A stretch of 37,372 nucleotides of DNA from a virus. The notes under the pieces were generated by a model. That model was not told the DNA's origin. It did not search any database and was given only the letters and a program-made list of their open reading frames with translations. The stretch is from the IMG/VR virus record IMGVR_UViG_3300035703_000218, positions 1 to 37,372 of that record. One strand, written 5' to 3'. Shown in pieces: positions 31,758 to 37,372 of the stretch (position 1 is the first letter of the stretch; each line of letters opens with the position of its first letter). The position numbers and the translations under genes are program-made.

Positions 31758-31891
31758 TCGTCGAAGTTATAGGCCAAGGACAGTACCGTATCGGAGAGAC
31801 CCGCCGCACTGTAACCATCTACAGTCGAGACGGGTCTCTTTTCGTCCGCAATTCCCAAGAGTTCCATCGAGTCTTCAAAGAACTCAAGTAG
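31691..31891 (+). CDS. Small hypothetical protein with terminator-like insert
   Basis: ATG 31691 opens a 66-codon frame within the end of the previous gene. The chain is beta-like (FVNIHNGSVIVEVIGQGQYR, TVTIYSRDGSLFVRN). A perfect 8-base hairpin with a T run lies inside it, so either the message is often cut short here or the frame is not used. Confidence is limited. Confidence 0.45.
   Translation: MDHQGQPTAPTGRFVNIHNGSVIVEVIGQGQYRIGETRRTVTIYSRDGSLFVRNSQEFHRVFKELK
31795..31842 (+). terminator. Terminator-like hairpin upstream of primase gene
   Basis: GAGACCCG (31796-31803) pairs perfectly with CGGGTCTC (31831-31838); an A-T pair and a G-U extend the base of the stem. An inner ACTGT/ACAGT stem (31808-31825) fills the loop. 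TTTT follows (31839-31842). It lies inside a small open frame and 73 bases before the primase start, so it could end the run of small genes or act as an attenuator of primase expression. Confidence 0.6.
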
Positions 31892-31914
31892 TCCGAACCC
31901 AGCAACGCAACGAC

Positions 31915-33771
31915 ATGACAACGCTCCTCGAACGAGCGGCGCTTTGGCTCGCCAAGGTACCGCCAGCCATCTCCGGATCCGGAGGGCACTCTCAAACCTA
32001 CACCGCCGCCGTGGGCCTAGTCCACGGCTTCGGGCTGTCCGACACCGACGCATTCGCGCTCCTATCGGACTGGAACCGCTCATGCCAACCTCCATGGCAG
32101 GACCGCGAACTCCTCCACAAGATCAGGCAGGCCAATGAGAAGTCCCACTCCAAGCCCCGCGGCCACCTCGCCAATTCATCGGGAGCAGGTCCATCTGAGC
32201 CATTGGACCTGACACGGGTCCGGTTCAGCCGGCCAAAGCCCGTGGAGGCATCACAGAAGTCCGATGGGTCCGTGGCGTCCTCCGCGCCATCAAACCCGCC
32301 CGCAGCGCCTATCCCGGCCTCGCACGATGCCTCGGAGTTCAAGCGGTTCCTCACATCCGCCTTCGCGCCCACCGAGGTGGTCTGCATCTGCGAGCAGGTC
32401 GAGGACGGTACCCCCATGACCAGCGGATCCTTCCTGCCCGTCGAGGATTGGATCGCCCGCTTCGATGACCCCGAGTCCATCCTCTTCCGACCCGATCGGA
32501 ATCAAGGCGTCTTCGTCCGCATCAACCCGTTCAAGCCCAACTTCTACAGCGGCTCCGACAACGATGTGATGGCCTACCGCCATGTCCTGGTGGAGTTCGA
32601 TCAGAAGCCAAAGGCCGAGCAGGAACAGCTCCTCCGATCCTCGGGCCTGCCGATCAGCGTACTCATTGACTCCGGTGGCAAATCCATCCACGCCTGGGTC
32701 CGTGTCGATGCCCCCAATCGCAAGGAATGGGACGCCCGCCGTGACGCCATCTACGCGGCAATCCCCGATGTAGATCCCAAGAACAAGAACCCATCGCGCT
32801 TCTCCCGGCTCCCGGGCGCATGGCGGGGCTCTGAGAAGCAGAAGCTGTTGGCCAGCAATCTCGGCGCTCGCTCATGGGAAGAGTGGCTCACCGATCGGGA
32901 GACCGATGATGACAAGGCCACCGTCGTCACGGTCAAAGACCTCATCAACTTCGATCCCGACAAAGATCCGGACAACCTCATCGGCAAGCGGTGGCTTACC
33001 CGCGGATCCTCCATGATCATATCCGGTGGAACCGGCATCGGAAAGTCATCCCTCATGATGCAGATCGTCATCCAATGGGCCATGGGCAGAGACTTCTTTG
33101 GGGTTGCACCGGTGCGACCACTCCGCATCGGTATCGTGCAAGCAGAGAACGACAAGGGCGACCTCGCAGAAGCCTTCAGGGGAGTCATCAAGGGGCTCAA
33201 TATGCCCACTTCCGATATCTACACCCTCCAGGAGAACCTCCACTTCAGGACCGAGGCAGTCCGCACCGGGGACGCGTTCCTCGCCTACGCCCGCCGGTTC
33301 ATCACCCGATCGAAGCTCGATGTCATCATCGGTGACCCGCTCTTCTCCTACTTCGGTGGCGATCTCAGCGATCAGGGCGAGGTCAGCGTGTTCTTGCGCA
33401 ACAAGCTCCAGCCCATCCTCCACCAGACCAAGGTCGCTTGGATCTGGATGCACCACATCTCCAAAACCCAGCGCAAGGACGGCGAGCCCATGACCACCAT
33501 GGAACTCGCCCACGCAGGGTTCGGATCCAGCGAACTCGCCAACTGGGCGCGGGAGATCGCGGTGCTGGTAGAATTAGGCCAGTCGAAGCCCCGTAGGTTC
33601 CAACTGGCCTTTTGCAAGCGGGGATCGAGGCTGGATGCTAACTCACTTCATCTTCAGCATTCTCCCAGCGGGATTGTGTGGGAGCAGTGGAACCCGATGG
33701 TGATGACAGGGGCTCAGTTGAAGGAACCGAGTGGTAGGAAGGGAGGTTATCCCAAAAGGCGGGGTCCTTAG
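31915..33771 (+). CDS. Primase-helicase (AEP-like plus RecA-like)
   Basis: The 618-residue protein has three parts. The first 80 residues form a helical domain (DAFALLSDWNRSCQPPW then ELLHKIRQANE) like the PriCT-1 type of primase-associated helices. Residues about 140-320 resemble archaeo-eukaryotic primases with VEFD (226-229), DSGGKSIHAWV and NPSRFSRLPG. From about 360 a RecA-like ATPase shows Walker A GGTGIGKSS (371-379) and LDVIIGDPL (Walker B, about 468). It should prime and unwind DNA at the phage fork. The leader is CAGCAACGCAACGAC, no Shine-Dalgarno. Its last 134 bases overlap a minus-strand gene. Confidence 0.85.
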   Translation: MTTLLERAALWLAKVPPAISGSGGHSQTYTAAVGLVHGFGLSDTDAFALLSDWNRSCQPPWQDRELLHKIRQANEKSHSKPRGHLANSSGAGPSEPLDLTRVRFSRPKPVEASQKSDGSVASSAPSNPPAAPIPASHDASEFKRFLTSAFAPTEVVCICEQVEDGTPMTSGSFLPVEDWIARFDDPESILFRPDRNQGVFVRINPFKPNFYSGSDNDVMAYRHVLVEFDQKPKAEQEQLLRSSGLPISVLIDSGGKSIHAWVRVDAPNRKEWDARRDAIYAAIPDVDPKNKNPSRFSRLPGAWRGSEKQKLLASNLGARSWEEWLTDRETDDDKATVVTVKDLINFDPDKDPDNLIGKRWLTRGSSMIISGGTGIGKSSLMMQIVIQWAMGRDFFGVAPVRPLRIGIVQAENDKGDLAEAFRGVIKGLNMPTSDIYTLQENLHFRTEAVRTGDAFLAYARRFITRSKLDVIIGDPLFSYFGGDLSDQGEVSVFLRNKLQPILHQTKVAWIWMHHISKTQRKDGEPMTTMELAHAGFGSSELANWAREIAVLVELGQSKPRRFQLAFCKRGSRLDANSLHLQHSPSGIVWEQWNPMVMTGAQLKEPSGRKGGYPKRRGP

Positions 33772-34261
33772 TCGCTTCCTGCAATTTGCGGAAGTTCTCT
33801 TCCTTTGCCCTTTCCTCCAGCTCCTCGGAATCCACATCCGGGGAGCTTTTCTCTTCCTGAGCCTCATCGTCTGAGTCGGCCACATCCTCGGTCTTTCTGC
33901 CTCCCTTGCGACGACGCAGCCACACTACCTCACCCTTCACCTTACGAAGCTCAGACCTCAGCGATGATATATCACGCTTCATCTCAGTGATCATTGCCAA
34001 TAGCATTGATACCTTATCAACCTCCTCGGCGGGAACCCAATCACAACCACGCCACTGGCGATGGATACGATCGAATATCAATACCGCGCTCTTCATGTGG
34101 CGCATCGAATCAAACGCACGAAGTGCACGACCCAATTCACACCTCAGGTTCTCGCGGATGTAGGTCACGACCTCGGACCGAGTTGGGTCTGCGTCGTGCC
34201 TCATCGGCGGCATCAGGCGGAACATGGCGCGGAGGGTGGAACCATTCTCTAGATAACTCAT
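33638..34261 (-). CDS. Minus-strand coiled-coil protein (207 residues)
   Basis: Minus-strand ATG 34261 begins a 207-residue protein with an N-terminal helical, Arg-rich part (VVTYIRENLRCELGRALRAF then SAVLIFDRIHRQW), a coiled coil (AMITEMKRDISSLRSELRKV), a basic patch (WLRRRKGGRKTED) and an acidic, Ser/Pro-rich tail. Its build recalls small DNA-binding regulators or partition-like adapter proteins, but I recognise no family. A 9-base inverted repeat lies directly over its start. Its 3' end is antisense to the primase end. Confidence 0.65.
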   Translation of the reverse strand: MSYLENGSTLRAMFRLMPPMRHDADPTRSEVVTYIRENLRCELGRALRAFDSMRHMKSAVLIFDRIHRQWRGCDWVPAEEVDKVSMLLAMITEMKRDISSLRSELRKVKGEVVWLRRRKGGRKTEDVADSDDEAQEEKSSPDVDSEELEERAKEENFRKLQEATKDPAFWDNLPSYHSVPSTEPLSSPSGSTAPTQSRWENAEDEVS

Positions 34262-34286
34262 GGGAGAACCAAGGTACGTTCTCCCA
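34261..34286 (-). promoter_or_regulatory. Inverted repeat at start of minus-strand gene
   Basis: TGGGAGAAC (34261-34269) and GTTCTCCCA (34278-34286) form a perfect 9-base inverted repeat with an 8-base spacer. The arm nearest the gene includes the first base of the ATG. It could be an operator for a dimeric repressor, or an mRNA hairpin that hides the start, since no Shine-Dalgarno is nearby. Confidence 0.6.
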
Positions 34287-34356
34287 GGACACCCGTCAAG
34301 TACCCAGAAGGAACTTCCAATCACGGTCCCAGAAAGTTCCGCGCCTCCCCCGCTAT

Positions 34357-34398
34357 CTCCCCTAAAAGGGAGTCTTAATACTCCCTTAAAAGGGAGTC
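34357..34398. repeat. Two tandem palindromic 18-mers
   Basis: CTCCCCTAAAAGGGAGTC (34357-34374) and CTCCCTTAAAAGGGAGTC (34381-34398) differ at one base and start 24 bases apart, separated by TTAATA. Each is itself an imperfect palindrome. They are AT-richer than the surroundings. Paired operators, iteron-like sites, or small terminator stems are all possible. Confidence 0.65.
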
Positions 34399-34409
34399 AA
34401 AAATAGCAT

Positions 34410-34463
34410 CGCCGAGACGCTGCGGGGGCGTTTTAAGACGCCCCGCGCTCGGCGGCAATTTTT
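34410..34463. terminator. Bidirectional terminator
   Basis: CGCCGAG (34410-34416) pairs with CTCGGCG (34448-34454), and inside GCGGGGGCGT pairs with ACGCCCCGC with one bulged G. The plus side is followed by TTTTT (34459-34463); the minus side by TTTTT after six bases. It can end plus transcription coming from the primase side and minus transcription coming from the right. Confidence 0.7.
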
Positions 34464-34760
34464 GAGAACCCCCGATTCCGGATTGCGAAACTTGGAAGTG
34501 GGGAAGTGGCTGCTGCGGAGGTGCGGAGGTGCGGAGTGGTGGTTGGGTGGAGGAATGGGAGTGCCCCGCGCTGGAGCGGAAATGGGCCACCAGTGCGTCG
34601 GAGGGTGCGGGAAGGGTGGAAGGACGGTAGGCAGGGTTCGCGGGGCTGGAAATCGAAGGGCCGAAACCGCTCCATTCTGCCGCTCCATTCACCCCGGGGA
34701 TGATTGGCCCACTCGATCCCGCTCCATGATGAGGTATCGGGGCATTAGCATTTCTAATTT

Positions 34761-34784
34761 CCGAATTCCGAATTCCGAATTCCG
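34761..34784. repeat. CCGAATTC x3 tandem repeat
   Basis: Three direct 8-base units (CCGAATTC, the last ending in G instead of C) follow each other. Each is nearly its own inverse, so the block can fold. It is the most AT-rich spot of the gene-free region. Similar aattccg-type blocks are known to me from intergenic DNA of some Verrucomicrobiota and Planctomycetota; that host hint is weak. Confidence 0.6.
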
Positions 34785-34908
34785 TATGGCTTATGGAGGA
34801 TTGGGGAATAGTGATAAATCGGGGAAGCGGGAGCGGGAGCTTGTGACAAATGGGGAGGGAGCTTGTGTTAAATCGTGCACATGAGCGGCGGGGCATAGCC
34901 CGGCATGA

Positions 34909-35032
34909 GCGAGTAGGACACGGCGTGTCTGACCTGGTCGGACATTGGGTGTCCTAGGGGGCGAAACCTGGCTCCGGGGGTAGGGACACTAGGTGACCGA
35001 GTAGGAAGGAAGGAAGGGGACCGAGTGGACAC
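34909..35032. repeat. Degenerate GAGTAGGACAC-like repeats
   Basis: Three related 13-mers occur: GCGAGTAGGACAC (34909), ACCGAGTAGGAAG (34996) and ACCGAGTGGACAC (35020). The first contains half of the palindrome GACAC-GGC-GTGTC (34917-34929), and GTGTCCT (34949) and GGGACACT (34983) add further copies of the core. Iteron-like or protein-binding sites are possible. Confidence 0.4.
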
Positions 35033-35047
35033 CGGATCCGGGCAAAG

Positions 35048-35076
35048 AAAAACCCCGCAGGGCGAACCATACGGGG
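35048..35076 (-). terminator. Terminator of minus-strand operon
   Basis: On the minus strand CCCCGTA pairs with TGCGGGG (one G-U in RNA) and is followed by TTTTT, then CTTT. It begins 24 bases after the last gene of the minus operon (stop at 35100). Confidence 0.75.
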
Positions 35077-35099
35077 GCGAGAGGAGAATGGCCTACTTG

Positions 35100-35189
35100 T
35101 CAGTTCCCGGCGAGGGCCGACAGCGCCATGAGGAGCACGAAGAAAGCGCCAAGGAGAAGATACCCAAGGGCACGAAAGAGGTCGGTCAT
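35100..35189 (-). CDS. Tiny membrane protein (29 residues)
   Basis: The minus-strand ATG at 35189 overlaps the upstream TAA (TAATG). The product is MTDLFRALGYLLLGAFFVLL then MALSALAGN: a short polar head and one membrane helix. It is the last gene of the operon, before a terminator. Its hydrophobic end recalls the first gene of the same operon (ALVALIESMGG). Function unknown. Confidence 0.55.
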   Translation of the reverse strand: MTDLFRALGYLLLGAFFVLLMALSALAGN

Positions 35190-35422
35190 TAGATCATTCC
35201 AAGGGCGATTAGGAGTGAAGGGCAGCCATGGCTGCAGCGCCCGTCGGGCTCGACAATGCAACCCTCAGTGCAGCACGCAGGACTTGTACCCTCGAACATA
35301 GCATGGCGGGCGTATTCAAAAGCGCCGTCTTCAGAGGGTTCCCAACCCTCGTTTTCAAGCGCTTCCATGGCGCTGATTCGGTACGGGTTGCGGGTTGCGG
35401 TAGGGACTTGTGTGGTTTTCAT
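35189..35422 (-). CDS. Cys-rich CCTEGC/HGCPS small protein
   Basis: The minus-strand ATG 35422 is the likely start; the open frame from 35629 is not, since it runs over the upstream gene. The 77-residue product has SPACCTEGCIVEPDGRCSHG then CPSLLIALGMI. Small proteins ending in 'CC..GC.VEPDG.C.HG.PS.LLALG' are widespread but uncharacterised as far as I know; the five Cys and one His suit a zinc or Fe-S site. It is coupled to the 29-residue gene by TAATG. Confidence 0.75.
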   Translation of the reverse strand: MKTTQVPTATRNPYRISAMEALENEGWEPSEDGAFEYARHAMFEGTSPACCTEGCIVEPDGRCSHGCPSLLIALGMI

Positions 35423-35486
35423 GTTTTCTTGTAAGGGCGTCAATTGCCCGCAGAATCCACCGTTGCCGATGGACTCGCCGGGAAAT

Positions 35487-36176
35487 TCAAGCTTGGGCTT
35501 CGATGAAATGCCGCTTCCCGGTCCCGTGGGCAGGAATGAAAACCGAACGGACACCCGAACGGGCGCCCGCGCAGGCCTGACAATCGATGCAGGGGGTCCC
35601 GTCGCGATCACTGGCGCAAAGAGTCTCAAAGGTCCAATGATCGAGGTCCGGGGTGACGCGGAAGGTGCTCCAACCCATAGAGCGGGCGATGACCAACTCT
35701 GCTGCAGTGTCGACGGAGGCCATCAATAGTTGACGCCAACCTTGCATACTGGGCTTGCGCCATTGATGCGTGTAACCAGTCCAACCGCTCGAAGCGCCGG
35801 CAATAGCAAGCGCAAGCGATAGGGGGAGATGCGTGGGATCCCCGTACGCTCCGAAGCGAACCCGCCGCCCCTCGAAAACGGAAACGGAAGGGAGCGGAAG
35901 ATAAGCGCCCGCTTTCCATGCCCGCCAGATACCGAGAGGCGCTTGGCCCACGTTGACGTAGCAGGAACGACCGGAGCCGTCGCCGTTGCCGCGGTGGACG
36001 CAATTGCCGCAAATCAGACGGTCCAACCCTTCCTGAATTGCGCGGACGGGATCCATGGAGCGGACAAGGATCCACACTTGGATCATGTCGCCGGTTTTCC
36101 GGTTGTCCGAAGGGGTCTCGAAGCCCGTCGCGATCATGACGCGATGCTGGTCCTCATGGAGAATGAAGCCGTTCAC
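35487..36176 (-). CDS. Conserved phage/plasmid GYTHQW-type protein
   Basis: The minus-strand GTG 36176, with GGAGG six bases upstream and overlapping the preceding gene by GTGA, is the best start. The 229-residue product carries ICGNCVHR, CYVNVGQAPLGIWRAWKAG, RFGAYGDPTHLPL, WTGYTHQWR, LMASVDTAAE, GWSTFRV and CIDCQAC. I remember this motif order from phage and plasmid proteins of unknown function. Seven Cys (56, 59, 72, 187, 196, 199, 202) could hold one or two metal or Fe-S centres. The neighbours are small membrane and Cys-rich proteins. Confidence 0.8.
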   Translation of the reverse strand: MNGFILHEDQHRVMIATGFETPSDNRKTGDMIQVWILVRSMDPVRAIQEGLDRLICGNCVHRGNGDGSGRSCYVNVGQAPLGIWRAWKAGAYLPLPSVSVFEGRRVRFGAYGDPTHLPLSLALAIAGASSGWTGYTHQWRKPSMQGWRQLLMASVDTAAELVIARSMGWSTFRVTPDLDHWTFETLCASDRDGTPCIDCQACAGARSGVRSVFIPAHGTGKRHFIEAQA

Positions 36177-36283
36177 TGGAGGCCTCCCATCGATTCGATG
36201 AGGGCGACAAGCGCCATGATTAGAACGAAAGCAAGGGCAGCGAAAGCGCCTTGCCAATGGGAGGGAATACGGGGCTTTTTCAT
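36173..36283 (-). CDS. Small membrane protein (36 residues)
   Basis: The minus-strand ATG 36283 begins MKKPRIPSHWQ, then one membrane helix (GAFAALAFVLIMALVALI) and ESMGGLQ. It is the first gene of the minus-strand operon and overlaps the next by GTGA. Its start lies 97 bases from the divergent small terminase gene. Function unknown. Confidence 0.6.
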   Translation of the reverse strand: MKKPRIPSHWQGAFAALAFVLIMALVALIESMGGLQ

Positions 36284-36380
36284 GATTTGAAAGGAACCGA
36301 CTATCGGTTCACGGGGGGAAGTAAACCAAACAAGACACATCTTGTCAACACCGGGCAACAAAAAGGTTGCAAGGGGGAGA
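36284..36380. promoter_or_regulatory. Divergent control region
   Basis: The gap between the minus operon and the small terminase gene holds GAACCG-ACTAT-CGGTTC (36294-36310), a perfect ACAAGA-CACA-TCTTGT palindrome (36330-36345), GCAAC-AAAAAG-GTTGC (36355-36370), and TTGTCAACACCGGGCAACA (36343-36361), which resembles the region before the early operon at 23325. No clear -10/-35 pair was found for either direction. Likely operator and promoter sites for both. Confidence 0.5.
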
Positions 36381-36851
36381 ATGAGGGGAGAATGCGCCGA
36401 TATGGCCAAGGGAAAGGATAAGGAAGCGCTCCAGGTGGAAAGGGTGGAAAGGAAGGAGGCACCAATTCCTTCTGTCCGGAAGCCACTAAAAAAAGGTCCT
36501 CCACCAAAGGAGGTTGCTCCTTCCGATTGGAATCGGGTCCTCGACGGCGCTTCACTCGGGATCCCTTTCGATCGCTTGTGTCACCTTGCGGGCATGACGG
36601 ATAAGACCTTCGCCAAGTACTTGCTCCGATACCCCGAACGAAAGGAGGAGATCGATGCTGCGAAAACCCGGGGCGAGTATGACCTCACCTCCGTTGTCCG
36701 TTCCTGCGGTCCCGGATGGCAGGGTTCCGCGTGGTTACTGGAGCGAACCCGCGGTTACGTAGCAAGAGCCCAACTCGAGCATACCGGCAAAGGAGGGAAG
36801 GAACTCTCGGTAAGCGGAGCCCTACTCGGAGCCTTCGGAGGCGGTAAATAG
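36381..36851 (+). CDS. Terminase small subunit
   Basis: The gene precedes the large terminase directly, and the product (156 residues from ATG 36381; ATG 36402 also possible) is basic at the N-terminus (Lys/Pro/Glu-rich) with a helix-turn-helix-like stretch (FDRLCHLAGMTDKTFAKYLL), then YPERKEEIDAAKTRGEYDL and a Gly-rich end (GALLGAFGGGK). That is the plan of a DNA-recognition small terminase. GGGGGAG lies before 36381. It would bind the packaging start and load the large subunit. Confidence 0.75.
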   Translation: MRGECADMAKGKDKEALQVERVERKEAPIPSVRKPLKKGPPPKEVAPSDWNRVLDGASLGIPFDRLCHLAGMTDKTFAKYLLRYPERKEEIDAAKTRGEYDLTSVVRSCGPGWQGSAWLLERTRGYVARAQLEHTGKGGKELSVSGALLGAFGGGK

Positions 36852-37372
36852 ACCACGGGGGGGGACCACCCCCAAGAGGGGGGTGGGTGTTACCTGTATA
36901 CCCCCTCCCCCTACCGACCCCAATTTTATGCCCGTCAAGCAAATTAAGCGGAAGAAATCCCCTTCACTAGGAATGGGTTCTCACATCCCTGCGTGGAAGC
37001 AGCGCAAGCTCCTGGAGGAGGCTCAGCAGTTGAAGAACTTCCCGAAGATGATGCTTGGCCTACGCGATGTATATCCCTGGCAGGAGGCGGTGCTCGGGGC
37101 GTTGAACGAGAAGCACTCGAAGGTAGCCCTGAAAGCTGCTAACGGCTCTGGCAAAACGAGCATGGTCGCCGCGAGCGCGGTCATCTGGCACATGCTCCGC
37201 TGGCCGGGGAGTTTGGTCGTCTGTACGGCTGGCGTGTACCGACAAGTGGCCGACGCTCTGTGGCCTCATCTGAGGAAGATGATCAATGGCTTGGGCGGCG
37301 AGGAGAACGGCTTCTCGATCAAGGATGGTGAGATCCGCTACGTGTACCCGAAGAAAGTGGATGGTCAGGAGC
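36785..37372. repeat. Terminal direct repeat, right copy
   Basis: Second copy of positions 1-588, offset 36,784. It covers the small terminase end, the GC hairpin and the first part of the large terminase. Confidence 0.92.
36928..37372 (+). CDS. Terminase large subunit, 5' part (second copy)
   Basis: This is the first 148 codons plus one base of the gene seen whole at 144-1679, cut by the window end. Thirteen bases differ from the first copy and all changes are silent. The Walker A motif is kept. It shows that the window runs past a full genome length rather than a gene duplication. Confidence 0.9.
   Translation, partial: MPVKQIKRKKSPSLGMGSHIPAWKQRKLLEEAQQLKNFPKMMLGLRDVYPWQEAVLGALNEKHSKVALKAANGSGKTSMVAASAVIWHMLRWPGSLVVCTAGVYRQVADALWPHLRKMINGLGGEENGFSIKDGEIRYVYPKKVDGQE

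Larger units (their letters stand above)
34264..35099. other. Gene-free control/origin-like region
   Basis: I see no convincing gene in these 836 bases; open frames here are low in complexity and lack start signals. It holds, in order, an inverted repeat at the start of the flanking gene, two palindromic 18-mers, a bidirectional terminator, G-rich short tandem repeats (GCGGAGGT at 34515), three tandem CCGAATTC units (34761-34784), three degenerate GAGTAGGACAC-like units (34909-35032), and a minus-strand terminator (35048). The repeat density and position between convergent and minus operons suggest an origin or a control region. Confidence 0.5.

Noticed and set aside
34761-34784. Tandem CCGAATTC as a CRISPR-like array
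   Set aside because: Units are 8 bases with no spacers; only three copies.
34375-34896. Open frames on both strands in the gene-free region
   Set aside because: Pro/Ser-rich or Gly/Arg-rich low-complexity products, no ribosome sites, and they run over the terminator and tandem repeats.

Overview
The window is the genome of a tailed phage with podovirus-like gene content, probably an environmental or metagenomic assembly. It carries a complete DNA-packaging, head, short-tail and ejection set: small and large terminase, portal, scaffold, an N4-gp56-type major capsid protein, adaptor and nozzle candidates, and four large Ala/Gln/Glu/Pro-rich internal virion proteins. No tape measure, sheath or tail-tube gene is visible, and neither is a DNA or RNA polymerase, integrase, tRNA gene or endolysin. 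The first 588 bases recur at the end (36785-37372) with 16 substitutions and no indel, so the genome is circular or circularly permuted with a unit of about 36,784 bp. The two ends appear to come from slightly diverged strains. The host cannot be read from the sequence. GC is fairly high and many genes lack a Shine-Dalgarno sequence, having A/C-rich CAA-repeat leaders instead. A Verrucomicrobiota-like host would fit but is only a guess.

Layout: (1) 1-7988, plus strand: terminase, portal, small head genes, scaffold, capsid, a strong hairpin after the capsid gene, then small genes. (2) 7995-11936: two tail-fibre-like genes, one ending in an S74 self-cleaving chaperone, flanking a lysis cassette (XhlA-like membrane protein, holin, lipoprotein) with a terminator after the holin. 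(3) 11933-23306: adaptor and nozzle candidates, a GNAT-like protein, and four internal virion or ejection proteins, the last of 1657 residues. (4) 23360-33771: early or replication operon with a MerR/excisionase-like HTH protein, a RecT-like annealing protein, a RecE-like exonuclease, a DUF669-like protein, an SF2 helicase, a RuvC-like resolvase, a run of about 19 tiny genes mostly joined by 4-nt ATGA/GTGA overlaps, and a primase-helicase. (5) 33638-34261, minus strand: a coiled-coil protein convergent with the primase. (6) 34262-35099: no gene; paired palindromes, a bidirectional terminator and short repeats, the best candidate for an origin or control region. (7) 35100-36283, minus strand: a compact four-gene operon with its own terminator, built around a Cys-rich protein of a conserved but uncharacterised type. 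(8) 36284-36380: a divergent control region, followed by the small terminase and the second copy of the large terminase start.

Working together: the RecE/RecT-like pair, helicase, resolvase and primase-helicase suggest recombination-dependent replication on host polymerases, feeding concatemers to the terminase. The least understood parts are the paralogous TPRTD/coiled-coil gene run (28001-29998), the minus-strand operon and the repeat-rich gene-free region.
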